NCBI GenBank assembly: GCA_029204225.1
Contig: CM055097.1
Coordinates: forward strand, 8,699,426-8,763,425
Origin: Diphasiastrum complanatum
Taxonomy: Eukaryota; Streptophyta; Lycopodiopsida; Lycopodiales; Lycopodiaceae
DNA length: 64,000 nucleotides
Direction: 5' to 3'
Numbering within the stretch: the first letter of the stretch is position 1; every line of letters starts with the position of its first letter. A program made the translations under genes and the position numbers. The notes under the pieces are model-generated. The model saw nothing but the letters and a program-made list of their open reading frames with translations. It searched no databases and was not told where the DNA came from. Of the stretch, positions 1-10,063 are shown in pieces.

Positions 1-2
1 AT

Positions 3-3000
3 CAACAATCCTCAAACAAGGACAAAGTCAAATCCAAAGACAAAGATGAGGAGGAAGATGATTCCTCTAATGCTTCATCATCCAAGCTCAAGAAGAAGAA
101 GAAGATCAAGTGCTTTTATTGTGGCAAGAAAGGTCATTATGCCACCAATTGCTTCAAAAAGAAGAATCAACTCAAGCAAGCCAATATTACCAATGAGAAG
201 GAAGACACTATTGCAAGTGATGGAGAGGGATCTCTTATGGTCTCTAGTTTCTCATCTACTCCTTTCAAGAAGGACGGCCTATGGTATATTGATAGTGGAG
301 CCTCTTCACATATGTGTAGCTCCAAGGACTCTTTCTCTTCTATTGCACCTTATGATGGAGTCAAGAAATCAATATACACTGCAAATGATTTTGAATGTCC
401 TATTGAAGGCATAGGGAACATTCCCTTGAAGCTTGCATCCTCTAAAATTCTTTCTCTCTCTAGAGTTCTTTATGTACCTAAGCTTACCAAAAATCTTATT
501 AGTGTTGGCCAATTGCTCGATAATGGCCTTGATGTAAAATTCAATGTTGATACTTGCACTATCAAGAAAAATGATGAGATACTTGCTTTAGGATCTATAT
601 TTGGTGGCATCTATAAACTAGATCCAAATGAGTATGTGAATGCTTGTAATGTTGCTCTTGTGAACAAGCTCTCTATGGAGGAATTATGGCATAGGAGGTT
701 GGGACATCCCAACTACAAATCCATGCTCTCTATGATCAAAGAATCCAAAGCTATTGGCTTGCCAAAGTCATTCTCCAAGAAGATCAAGCCTTGTGAGGCT
801 TGTGCTATTGCTAAATCTCACAAAAAGCCATTTACAAGATCTTCTATCAAAAGCAAGCATCCTTTGGAGTTAATCCACTCGGATGTGCATTTCTCATCAA
901 CTACAAGCAAGGGAGGAGCCACTTGTTTTGTTACTTTCATTGATGATTACACAAGATTCACTTGGATATATCTTCGCTTCAAAATCTATGGTGTTTGATC
1001 ATTTCCTTATTTTCAAAGCTTATGTAGAGAAGCAATTCTCATTCAAGATTAAAGCTCTTAGAAGTGATGGAGGAGGTGAATATATCTCCAATAAATTTCA
1101 AGATTTTTGTGAGCTTGAAGGCATTAAAAGAGAGTTTTCTTGTGCCTACTCTCCATCTCAAAATGGAGTGGCCGAGAGAAAGAATAGATCTCTATGTGAA
1201 TGTGCAAAATCTATGAGAATTGAGGCATCTTTGCCCAAAGATTTTTGGGGAGAAGCCATGAATTGTGCAAATTATCTTTGCAATAGGCTCCCACATATAG
1301 CTCTTGGAGGAAGGTCACCATATGAAATCTTATTTTTGAAGAAGCCTAAGGTTTATCACCTTAGAGTTTTTGGATGCTTATGCTTTGTCCATATTCCCTT
1401 GGAAACAAGGAAGAAGGAAGATCCTAGTGCATGCAAAGGGATCATGGTTGGATACTCATCCACCAAGAAGGCCTATAGAGTCTTTATACTCTTTACTTCT
1501 CAAGTTATTGAAAGTAGAGATGTTGTCTTTCATGAAGATCAACACTCATCATTTGAAGAGGCCGAGATCAAGAAATCTATGGATGCATCATCAATTATTG
1601 ATTTTGAAGACAATCATGATGTGATGGGGTCGAGATTTGAAGAAGACTCTCCTCGGATTTTTTCACCAAGAAGATCCATGAGAGATAGATCTGAGCCTAA
1701 GAGGCTCTCATATGTTGACAAAGGCAAACAAGTGGATCTTGATTCCACTAATTATGTTTTTTATGTCTCTCATGAAGAGCCAAAGAATGTACAAGAGGCA
1801 CTCAATACCAAGGAGTGGTATGATGCATTGATCACCAACAATACTTGGGAGCTTGTGGATCCTCCATCCAACAAGCATGTGATTGGTTGCAAGTGGGTAT
1901 TTCGGATCAAGTTCAATCATGATGGCACCATCAACAAGCATAAAGCAAGATTATGTGCCAAAGGATTTGCTCAAATCCATGGTCTTGATTATGAGGAGAC
2001 CTTTGCACCCGTTGCAAAGATGGTGACAATAAGAATTCTTATTTCTCTTGCTTGTTTTTTCAAGTGGAAGGTGTTCCAATTATATGTATCCAATGCTTTT
2101 CTAAATGGTTATCTTGAGGAGGAGATCTATATGGAACAACCTCAAGGATTCATCAAGGATGAGTCCAAAGTGTGCTTTCTCTTCAAAAGTCTTTATGGAC
2201 TTAAGCAAGCACCAAGATCATGGTATTCAAGACTTAACTCTTTTCTTATCTCACTAGGATTTACTCTTAGTGACTATGATCCTTCCATGTATCTAAAGTT
2301 TGTTGATAGCAATATTGTCATTCTTCTAATTCATGTTGATGACATTATTCTTTGTGGAAGTTGTATCAAGCTAGTTGATGAAACCAAGCTAGCACTTGGA
2401 TGTGAGTTTAAAATGCAAGATCTAGGAGAGATACATTACATCCTAGGCCTAGAAATTGATTTTTATGAAAATCATGTCTTTATATGCCAATCTAGATATG
2501 CTCACTCTATGTTGAAGAAATTCCATATGGAAAATTCTAAGAGCATAGATACTCCAATGGAGCAAATTGTAAAAGATCCTAATAAAGGTGATGAGAGATT
2601 CTTTGAGGACATCACACTTTTTAGGAGTCTTGTAGGCTCCTTGATTTGGCTCACCATTACTAGGCCCGATCTAAGTTTTTGTGTGCACAAATTGAGTCAA
2701 TTTATGCAAGATCCTAAGATCCATCATTGGAAGATGGCCAAGAGGACTTTAAGATATGTATCTTCATCTTGTGATTATGGTCTACTCTATAAAAGTGAAG
2801 ATCTATCCATTATTGGCTATCGGATTCGGACTTTGCAAGTGACAAGATGGATCGAACGTCTATTAGTGCATACACTATCTTTCTTGGAGGCAATCTAATA
2901 TCTTAGCAAGATACTATATCTCTCTCTTCATGTGAGGCCGAGTACAAAGCACTCACTACAACTACCAAATAAGTGCTTTGGATCAAGAGGTTATTAATGG

Positions 3001-3220
3001 AGCTAAAGTGCATCAAGGAGGATGATCTACCAATGATCAAGTGTGATAACATCTCGGCCCAAGCTCTTGCCAATAGTCCCATATTTCATGCAAGAAGCAA
3101 GCACATAGAAGTGGCACACCATTTTGTGAGAGAAAAGCTTATTGGAGGAGAAATCTATTTGGAGCATGTCAACTCGTCCTCTTGTATTGCCGATCTACTC
3201 ACCAAGCCTTTGAGCAAAAG
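3..3220 (+). pseudogene. Copia gag-pol polyprotein of element A (partial, frameshifted)
   Basis: The order of domains is typical of Ty1/copia. A CCHC zinc knuckle (CFYCGKKGHYATNC) lies at 110-151 and a protease active-site motif (YIDSGASSHM) near 286. The GAG-pre-integrase HRRLGH motif lies near 690. The integrase core has its Asp in HSDVH near 880, SDGGGEY near 1062 and the catalytic Glu in GVAERKNR near 1170. RT runs from about 1830 to 2470 and RNase H begins near 2810. The reading frame shifts near 985 and again near 2820. A TAG interrupts RNase H at 2904-2906 and a TAA follows near 2968. The RT active site reads HVDD rather than YVDD. Seven codons present in the sister copy are missing near 1826. 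The product is almost certainly inactive. Confidence 0.88.
3216..3220. repeat. Target site duplication of element B (left)
   Basis: AAAAG directly before the B 5' LTR is repeated directly after its 3' LTR (9248-9252). The two halves of the A pol gene join cleanly when B and one copy are removed, as confirmed by the uninterrupted sister copy near 33470. Confidence 0.93.
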
Positions 3221-3861
3221 TGTGAAAGATTCAACTAGTTTCATTACATTTTGCAATATTTCCATATTTGGCATATTGAGGCCAAAACTTGTTTTAGACT
3301 TAGAGGTTGACTTTTCAAAGTTCATTAGTCTAAATTTCATTTGAATAAACACTTTTTGAAAGTGTGGGAATGATAGAATGCGAGTTTGAGTAGATTCAAT
3401 TTGAATAAGTTGGGTACATTGAATCTAGACCCAAAATTGGTAGGGTTAGCATTTTGGTGGGAAAGCCAAGTGGCCAAATAGGGTTTGGACCTGCTATAAA
3501 AGGATGTAACTCGTGGAGAGAGTCATCTTCTCTCTTCTCTATCTCATTTCATGCTTATACATGGTTCTCTTGGGTTCTACTATCCATTGGTGCACTATCT
3601 TGGTGATTGCTTGCAATTCTATGTGTAGAATGATCTATATTTGTTATTTTTGGATCCACACGTGTCAAATACAGTATCTTGTTGGTTTTTTACAGACAGC
3701 AACAGTACATAATCATTTCATTCAAGTTTGATCAAGTTCTATTAGTGTTTGCATCTCAAATTATGTGTAGATGTTGATTTTTCTACATTGGTGAAATTGG
3801 TAGTGTATTTCTCTTTCTAAATTCAAGTAGATTGGATTTTAAGAATCTAAAATCTTTCACA
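3221..3861 (+). repeat. 5' LTR of element B
   Basis: This LTR is about 641 bp and starts TGTGAAAGATTC and ends ATCTTTCACA (inverted termini). It matches the 3' LTR at 8598-9247 along its length, apart from small differences including a short deletion near 3825. A TATA box (TATAAAA) lies at 3495-3501, followed by a CT-rich tract that probably surrounds the transcription start. Related LTRs occur in element F (14534-22543, split) and as a fragment at 24768-25126. Confidence 0.93.
3495..3501 (+). promoter_or_regulatory. TATA box of B 5' LTR
   Basis: TATAAAA lies in the middle of the LTR, about 20-40 bp upstream of a CT/GA-rich tract. The same arrangement is conserved in the 3' LTR (8872-8878) and in the related F LTR (minus strand, 22266-22260). 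Confidence 0.65.
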
Positions 3862-3873
3862 TGGTATTAGAGC
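3862..3873 (+). other. Primer binding site of element B
   Basis: TGGTATTAGAGC directly follows the LTR terminal CA. It fits the plant copia primer site complementary to initiator methionine tRNA (usually TGGTATCAGAGC) with one mismatch. Confidence 0.85.
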
Positions 3874-4461
3874 TTGTGTTTCAGGTTATGAAGGAGGAAA
3901 TCAGATCTATCAATGATTTGGTGAAGATATCAAGTCTAGAGCATGCTAGAGAGAATTCTACACCAAAATCGGATTTTTTGCTTTTGTAGATTCGATCTTT
4001 TGTAGATCAATACACTAAATAGGTCAATATACTTGTTCAATTCCATTTTTTGAATTCACATGCTGGATTTGGCCAATTTTTGGATCATTGGTTCAGCCTA
4101 AGTGGTGGCTTATAGATTGCATATCAAATTTTCAGCATTTGCATGTAGATTTGGAATAGTCAATTTTTTGTGATTTTGTCAAAACCCTAATTTTGATTGA
4201 ATCTCTAGATAGTGAGGTTGCTGGACTTCATTTGAGTGTGTTTCAATCTTAGGAAGTGGCAAAAGTCATTAGATTGAGGATAGATCATAGGTTGATCAAG
4301 ATTCCATGATTCTATGTGTTGATTTGCTTGGATAAGTGCTAGAAGAGAATTTGTGAGATAGTTTCAAATCTTGGTGATTTCTTTTGAAAGCATTTGTTGT
4401 TGTTAAAAGGAGTGCTTTGTGCATTGAAGCAGGTTGAAAGAGAAGATCAGGTCATTGCTAC
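3874..4461 (+). other. Untranslated leader of element B
   Basis: About 590 bp lie between the primer site and the gag start. There is no reading frame of note. The first part matches the leader of element F (14385-14521, minus strand), which supports family membership. Confidence 0.6.
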
Positions 4462-7401
4462 ATGGCAACCTCAATTGGAGTCATGTTGGAAGCCAATGAT
4501 AGGCTTACCTCAAGCAACTATTCATTATGGAAAGTGAGGATGGAGTCACTTCTTGAGATGAATGATGTTTTAGATATTGTTGTAGGTTTGGAGGAGAGAC
4601 CAGCAACACAACAAGATCAATTGAGGTATGACAAGAGGGCCAAGAAAGCTCTACGCATGATAAAGATGAATGTTACCAATGAACTTCTCAAGGAAGTTGG
4701 TAAGTGCACATCATCTTTGGAAGCTTGGAATTTATTAAAGAAGCTTTATGAATCCAAGTCTACTTCTAGAGTGTTGACTCTAAGAAGGCAAATCTTTTCC
4801 TGTTTGCAAAAGAATGAAGAAAGTCCAAGTACTTTTGTTTTGAGAATGAAAGCATTGAATGATGAGTTAGCTTGCATAGATGAAAGCATTAAGGAAGGAG
4901 AACTTATTCAAGTGAATCTTAATGGCTTGTTGGATGCTCATGCTAACATTGTTCAAAGTATTGCTATTCAAAAGACTTTGCCAAGTTTGATGGATCTTCA
5001 AGAGATCTTGATCAATGAGGAATATAGGCTTCAAGTAAGAGGTGGATCTACATCGACACTTCAAGAGGATGCTATGTTCACAAAGGGCAAATTCAAGGGC
5101 AAAGCCAAAAGCAAGTGGTCTAAAGGGCAAGATCAAGTGGATGCTTCTTCAAGTGGCAAAAAGAAGGATAGATCAAAGCTCAAGTGCTTCTATTGTGGCA
5201 TCAAAGGACACTTTGCAAGTGAGTGCTACAAGAAGAAGAGAGATCAAGGAGACAAGCAAGGTAATCTTACTCTGGATGAGGATGGTTTGGATGTGCAAGA
5301 TGCAAATGATGATGCTTTTGTGATGTCTTCATGTATGCTTGCTAATGATGGAGATCTAGATCCTTGGTGGATTGATAGTGGAGCAAGTTCACACATGACC
5401 TTTCACAAAGAGTACTTCACTTCTTTGTTGGCATATGGAGATGACAAGAGGGTGATCTACACGGCCAATGATGGTGAGTGTGCAATCAAAGGGATTGGCA
5501 CAATTCCTATTTCTCTCTCTACAGATAGGAATGTTCATTTGGAGGATGTCTTGTTTATTCCATCTATTACCAAGAATTTGCTTAGTGTGAGTCAAATGCT
5601 AAGTAAGGGCCTCAAGGTGGAGTTTGATGGAGATGCTTGTTTGATCAAAAGGAAGGATGTCTTGATTGGAAAAGGTAAAAGGCAAGGGAAGTTGTTCAAA
5701 CTTGATGCTTGTGTTATTGCTAACCAAGTTGGATGTGTTGCAAGGGAGCAAATTTCTATTCAAGAGGTTTGGCACAAAAGGATGGGACACCTCAACTTCA
5801 AGTCATTGGAGGTAATGGCAAGGAAGAAGGTTGCGATTGGCCTTCCAAGTTCCTTAAGTAATGACAAGCATGTTTGTGAGTCTTGTGCTTTGTCTAAGTC
5901 ACATAGACTACCTTATACTAGATCTATTTCTAGATCTACAAAGCCTTTTCAACTTGTACATTTGGATATTCATGGATTTACTACAATTAGCAATAGTGGA
6001 TCTAAGATGTATGTAAAATTCATTGATGATTTTATTAGATTTTGTTGGATCTATCTACTAAAGAGCAAGGATGAAGTGTATGATGTCTTTGTCAAGTTCA
6101 AGAATGCAAGGGAAAACCAATTCTCCACAAAGATCAAGTGCTTGAGAGGTGACAATGGTGGTGAGTACATATCTAACAAGTTCAAGGCCTTTTGTGATGA
6201 GCATGGGATCAAGAGGGAGTATACAACATCAAGGACCCCACAACAAAATGGAGTGGCTAAAAGGAAGAATAGAACTTTATGTGAAAGTGCTAAAGCTATG
6301 AGGTTAAGTGCTAATCTTGACAAACCATTTTGGGATCAAGCTTTGTTGTGTGCCAATTTCTTGTGCAATAGGTGGCCTAGTGCTATTTTGGATGGAAGGA
6401 CACCTTTTGAGATGCTATTCAAGAGGAGGCCGAGTGTCAACTTTCGAAGAACCTCTGGATGCACATGGTATGTCAACATCACTCTTGATGATAGGACCAA
6501 GGAGGATCCATCTTCAAGAAGAAGTATTTCTGTTGGATATAGTGAGGTGAGTAAAGCCTACAAGGTTTACATTCCTTCTACTAGCAAAGTGATTGTTGGT
6601 AGAGATGTCATTTTTGATGAGGGAAACATTCCAAAGGTGTCTTCAATCATGATTCATGGTAAAGTAGATGGTTCTAACATTCTTGATGTTGATGAGAAGG
6701 ATCCTACTTTGGATGGTGGTGATGATGGACCTTCATCAAGTCAAAAGCCAAGGAGAACATCAAGAGAAAGACAAGTACCTTCAAGGCTCACATATGATCA
6801 AAAGGGTAAGCAAGTAGTTTCTGGAAATTATGTTGCTTTCCTAACCTCTTTGGATGATCCTACAAGTGTAGATCAAGCAAGGAAAGAAGAGGAGTGGATC
6901 CGAGCAATGGATCTTGAGTATCAAGCTCTTATGAAGAGTGAAACATCTTTTGGAGGATCTTCTTGTGTACATGGAGCTATGCAAGTGGATGGATGTTATC
7001 TTGTTGTAAAATCAAGTATTGGATCTGGAAAACAAAGTTTGATCAATGACTTTGATGATCAAGTTGAAGATCAAGAAATTGATCTCAAAGCGCTTCAACT
7101 AGTCAAAAGAGAAGTTGGCAATTTGGAGCTAGTCAAGAGCATCAAAGGAGAGGTAATTGGAAAAGGTGTTATGGATCTGTTTTTGCAGCATATTGAAGAC
7201 TCAAGTAAGGTCAAAGGATCAGCAAGAAAGTGTTGTTCAAGTTTACTTTACTTGTTCTATCTCATGTTTGAGCAATTTCATGTGGATGTGTGCAAATTGT
7301 CAAGATATGGTAAAACTAGCTACGTTGGTGAGCATTGTTTTGATGTTGGATTTGTACTAGCATTATTGGATGATTTTGCTGATGGAAATGAAGCTATTTG
7401 A
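4462..7401 (+). CDS. Copia Gag-protease-integrase polyprotein fused to an unrecognised C-terminal tail (element B)
   Basis: This is an uninterrupted 979-residue frame starting MATSIGVMLEANDRL, homologous to the gag start at 29998. Gag fills roughly residues 1-230. A CCHC knuckle (CFYCGIKGHFASEC) lies near residues 242-255 and the protease motif WIDSGASSHMT near 302-312. The pre-integrase motif HKRMGH follows near 437, then the integrase core. The integrase keeps DIHG and GDNGGEY, but the expected catalytic Glu in the ...NGVAERKNR motif is Lys (NGVAKRKNR). After the conserved pre-RT segment (residues about 815-828) the frame enters unfamiliar sequence and ends after about 150 residues with no RT motif. 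The start is chosen by homology. Confidence 0.85.
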   Translation: MATSIGVMLEANDRLTSSNYSLWKVRMESLLEMNDVLDIVVGLEERPATQQDQLRYDKRAKKALRMIKMNVTNELLKEVGKCTSSLEAWNLLKKLYESKSTSRVLTLRRQIFSCLQKNEESPSTFVLRMKALNDELACIDESIKEGELIQVNLNGLLDAHANIVQSIAIQKTLPSLMDLQEILINEEYRLQVRGGSTSTLQEDAMFTKGKFKGKAKSKWSKGQDQVDASSSGKKKDRSKLKCFYCGIKGHFASECYKKKRDQGDKQGNLTLDEDGLDVQDANDDAFVMSSCMLANDGDLDPWWIDSGASSHMTFHKEYFTSLLAYGDDKRVIYTANDGECAIKGIGTIPISLSTDRNVHLEDVLFIPSITKNLLSVSQMLSKGLKVEFDGDACLIKRKDVLIGKGKRQGKLFKLDACVIANQVGCVAREQISIQEVWHKRMGHLNFKSLEVMARKKVAIGLPSSLSNDKHVCESCALSKSHRLPYTRSISRSTKPFQLVHLDIHGFTTISNSGSKMYVKFIDDFIRFCWIYLLKSKDEVYDVFVKFKNARENQFSTKIKCLRGDNGGEYISNKFKAFCDEHGIKREYTTSRTPQQNGVAKRKNRTLCESAKAMRLSANLDKPFWDQALLCANFLCNRWPSAILDGRTPFEMLFKRRPSVNFRRTSGCTWYVNITLDDRTKEDPSSRRSISVGYSEVSKAYKVYIPSTSKVIVGRDVIFDEGNIPKVSSIMIHGKVDGSNILDVDEKDPTLDGGDDGPSSSQKPRRTSRERQVPSRLTYDQKGKQVVSGNYVAFLTSLDDPTSVDQARKEEEWIRAMDLEYQALMKSETSFGGSSCVHGAMQVDGCYLVVKSSIGSGKQSLINDFDDQVEDQEIDLKALQLVKREVGNLELVKSIKGEVIGKGVMDLFLQHIEDSSKVKGSARKCCSSLLYLFYLMFEQFHVDVCKLSRYGKTSYVGEHCFDVGFVLALLDDFADGNEAI

Positions 7402-8012
7402 GGTTCATTATGTCACTCATCCATGGCTAAGTTCTCAAGTGTTGAGCTACTTGGTGCCAATACTTGGAGATTGTCAATTTTTGGTGAATTCATGGTCATT
7501 TTCTTGTGTCAAGTAGATCTTGAAGATGGACTAGTGCAAACTACTTGGTTTATGGAGTCATGTGGTGCTGGATTTTCATCATTTATGTACTCACCTACTC
7601 ATGGATTTCCAAGGTTTTATGGTTTCTTGTGGCAAGATGAAGATGGAGGCTCATTCATGGAGTATCATGGTGGATACAAGACAACAAAGGACAAAGGAGG
7701 AGGAGACATGCAAGCAAAAGTTGATCACTCACATTTATTGTTTGTTTTCTATATTTTTCTAGAGAGTTCAAAGTTGGAAGCATGGTGGAATCATTTCATT
7801 TACATTCTATTTGATTCTTCATGTTCTAGTCACATTTTTACATGTAAAATTGATGTAAGAAATAGTGAAGCATCCCAAGTGGACACTATTCTCTATATCA
7901 ATTATGGTTGTTTCTATTTTGAGCATTACATGATCATTGAAAGGAGATCTATTCTTAGGAAGAAGATCATTCTTATGATGGATCAAAGTTCTATTGGCAA
8001 AAACTATGCTAG
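6947..8012 (+). other. Segment replacing the reverse transcriptase domain in element B
   Basis: At the left edge copia pol similarity stops in the segment just before RT (MKSETS..., normally followed by W and the RT fingers). At the right edge it resumes in the RNase H connection (HWKLGKRVLRYI). The roughly 1,066 bp between contain no KARL, DVKTAFLNG, YGLKQ or YVDD motif in any frame. Two plus-strand frames are open, the gag-pol tail to 7401 and 7423-8028. Base composition resembles the flanking element. It could be captured foreign or host sequence, or a very diverged replacement. I cannot identify it. Confidence 0.8.
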
Positions 8013-8028
8013 GAGCATTGGAAGCTAG
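7423..8028 (+). CDS. Unidentified 201-residue frame inside the RT-replacement segment of B
   Basis: The frame is open for 201 codons, starts MAKFSSVELLG and follows the gag-pol stop by 21 bp. It contains an aromatic-rich stretch (about residues 30-75) and hydrophobic segments near residues 100-125. I recognise no domain. The last codons overlap the start of the RNase H region in another frame. It may be a piece of a captured gene or merely open by chance. Confidence 0.3.
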   Translation: MAKFSSVELLGANTWRLSIFGEFMVIFLCQVDLEDGLVQTTWFMESCGAGFSSFMYSPTHGFPRFYGFLWQDEDGGSFMEYHGGYKTTKDKGGGDMQAKVDHSHLLFVFYIFLESSKLEAWWNHFIYILFDSSCSSHIFTCKIDVRNSEASQVDTILYINYGCFYFEHYMIIERRSILRKKIILMMDQSSIGKNYARSIGS

Positions 8029-8537
8029 GAAAGCGAGTTTTGAGGTACATCATTGGAACTCGAGATTTTGGCATATTGTATGAGGGATCATCACCTAATC
8101 TTTTTGGATTTTCAGATTCGGACTATGCTGGAGATGTAATGGATAGGAAATCCATTAGTGCTTATTGTATTTTCATAGGTGATGGAGCTATATCATGGAT
8201 GTCAAAGAAACAAGCCACTATCTCATTTTTGTCATCTAGTGAGGCCGAGTACAAAGCTCTTACACACTGCACAAAGGAGATGGTATGGATCAAAAGGATG
8301 ATCAAGGATCTTCACTTGCTGGATTTTTTAGAGAGCCCAATCATCTTTTGTGACAATCACTCAGCCCAAAGAATGGCATCCAATCCTATCTTTCATGCTA
8401 GGAGCAAGCATATTGAGATACAATATCACTTTGTGAGGGAGCGAGTCATTGCAAAGGAGGTGGAGCTTCAACATGTTTCTTTAAGGGAATGTGTAGCTGA
8501 TATCTTCACCAAATCATTGGGAAAAGACTTGTCATGA
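8013..8537 (+). pseudogene. Copia RNase H (3' end of pol) of element B
   Basis: Similarity to copia pol resumes at HWKLGKRVLRYI and continues through SDSDYAGD, the SWMSKKQ block, SSSEAEYKAL, DNHSAQ and the C-terminal HARSKHIEIQYHFVRE to ADIFTKSLGKDL. The frame is intact from here to its stop but is not joined to the upstream gag-INT frame. The catalytic acidic residues of copia-type RNase H (the first Asp in SDSDYAGD, the Glu in SSEAEY, the Asp in DNHS) are present. Confidence 0.82.
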
Positions 8538-8585
8538 AGCATAGGACTTCACTTGGAGTATTATCAAAGTCTATGCTAAAACTAG

Positions 8586-8597
8586 TTGAAGAGGGAG
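8586..8597 (+). other. Polypurine tract of element B
   Basis: TTGAAGAGGGAG directly precedes the 3' LTR and fits the plus-strand primer of LTR retrotransposons. Confidence 0.7.
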
Positions 8598-9247
8598 TGT
8601 GAAAGATTCAACTAGTTTCATCACATTTTGCAATATTTTCATATTTGGTATATTGAAGCCAAAACTTGTTTTAGACTTAGAGGTTGACTTTTCAAAGTTC
8701 ATTAGTCTAAATTTCATTTAAATAAACACTTTTTGAAAGTGTGGGAAAGATAGAATGCGAGTTTGAGTAGATTCAATTTGAATAAGTTGGGTACATTGAA
8801 TCTAGACCCAAAATTGGTAGGGTTAGCATTTTGGTGGGAAAGCCAAGTGGCCAAATAGGGTTTGGACCTGCTATAAAAGGATGTAACTCGTGGAGAGAGT
8901 CATATTCTCTCTTCTCTATCTCATTTCATGCTTATACATGGTTTTCTTGGGTTCTACTATCCATTGGTGCACTATCTTGGTGATTGCTTGCAATTCTATG
9001 TGTAGAATGATCTATATTTGTTATTTTTGGATCCACACATGTGAAGTACAGTAGCTTGTTGGTTTTGTACAGACAGCAATAGTACATAATCATTTCATTC
9101 AAGTTTGGTCAAGTTCTATTAGTGTTTGCATCTCAAATTATGTGTAGATGCTGATTTTTCTACATTGGTGAAATTGGTAGTGTATTTCTCTTTCTAACCA
9201 AAGATCATCCAAGTAGATTGGATCTTAAGGATCTGAAATCTTTCACA
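8598..9247 (+). repeat. 3' LTR of element B
   Basis: This LTR is about 650 bp with the same termini and TATA box (8872-8878) as the 5' LTR. It is followed by the AAAAG target duplication at 9248-9252. Confidence 0.93.
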
Positions 9248-9252
9248 AAAAG

Positions 9253-9334
9253 TGCTTTCATCAAGCATAGATCTAATCTTGGAGTTATATCAAGATCAAT
9301 GTTTAAATATCCATAGATAATTTTTTAGGAGGAG
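9253..9334 (+). pseudogene. Last codons of element A pol and its polypurine tract
   Basis: The segment starts TGCTTTCATCAAGC, continues the A pol frame broken at 3220 and ends at a TAG near 9314. A purine-rich AGGAGGAG lies just before the LTR. The uninterrupted equivalent is at 33475-33555. Confidence 0.85.
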
Positions 9335-10060
9335 TGTGAAGAATTGAAAAAGATTATCTATGTTAGATATAGGGGTCTTATGTTTTTTACATCAAGCATC
9401 TAGGTGTAGGATGTTGACAGGAACAAATTTGGCATAGATGGCAGATTATGCATTTCCACTTGTAATGCCACTATTGAGCCAAAATAGAGTAAGAGGCTAA
9501 ACTCGTGCCAATTAGAGTGTAGACAAGTGTAATGCCTTTGTTTGATGAATTCTAAGAGGTCCAATAGGATTTAGAGGTGGAACCATGTGAGGTCCAATAG
9601 GAATTTGAGGTGTGCTTGAATATAGTCCAATAGAATTAAGAGGTGCATGGATCAATGGTCCAATAGGATTAAGAGGTGACAAAGTGTGGTCCAATCATAA
9701 TTAGGCATAATGGTAGCTCGTGGATCTACTAGTATCATTGTACTCCTCATTTTGAGGCTAATTGATTTGGTGATTGTGTGGATTTTGAGTGTCATTGAAT
9801 TTCTAGCTTTCTCTCTCTACCCGAGAGCTCATGATAATTTTTTTCTCTCTACCAGCAACTTATTCCTACTTAGAATAATTTTTTAATACTTCCCACATGT
9901 GTGAGTGAGAGCTGGAAGTGATTGAATGCATGTAGTAGTGTGTTTTTGCCATAGAATCAAAGATAGATCTTGAATCTCAATCTAGTCTTGATCTTGGTGC
10001 ATCTACATACCTTAGGAGATCACAAGTACATGTTGTGGACAATCCACACGTGTGAAATCA
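9335..10060 (+). repeat. 3' LTR of element A (LTR-A family)
   Basis: The LTR begins TGTGAAGAATTG after the purine tract and ends near TGTGAAATCA. A second copy is at 33556-34222. Five CCAAT motifs (9561, 9594, 9627, 9660, 9691) are spaced 31-33 bp apart in a 33-bp minisatellite. The other copy has only three, which explains most of the length difference. Flanking DNA to the right is element C RT, so position 10060 (plus or minus a few bases) is the insertion edge. Confidence 0.85.
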
Positions 10061-10063
10061 ACA

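Larger units (their letters stand above)
3221..9247 (+). mobile_element. Ty1/copia retrotransposon B, full length by ends, lacking a recognisable RT domain
   Basis: Two LTRs (3221-3861 and 8598-9247) begin TGTGAAAGATT and end TCTTTCACA. They flank a methionine-tRNA primer site, one long gag-PR-INT reading frame, an RNase H frame and a polypurine tract. A 5-bp AAAAG duplication flanks the element. The RT domain expected between about 6947 and 8012 is replaced by sequence I cannot assign. The integrase also carries Lys in place of the catalytic Glu. B must therefore have moved, if it moved in this form, with enzymes supplied in trans. The LTRs differ by small changes, so the insertion is not brand new but is the youngest of the left-hand nest. 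Confidence 0.93.
1..10060 (+). mobile_element. Ty1/copia retrotransposon A, 5'-truncated by window edge, split by element B
   Basis: The element enters the window inside gag and runs through zinc knuckle, protease, integrase, reverse transcriptase and RNase H. It is interrupted at 3220/3221 by element B and resumes at 9253 with the last codons of pol. A purine-rich tract and a 3' LTR follow, ending near 10060. A second copy of the same pol and LTR at 31.36-34.22 kb confirms the boundaries. Immediately to the right lies minus-strand copia element C, broken inside its RT domain, so A was inserted into C. The left LTR and left target duplication lie outside the window. Confidence 0.9.

Noticed and set aside
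46-414. 122-codon frame starting MRRKMIPLML
   Set aside because: It is a shadow frame over the zinc knuckle and protease of element A gag-pol, which reads correctly in another frame.
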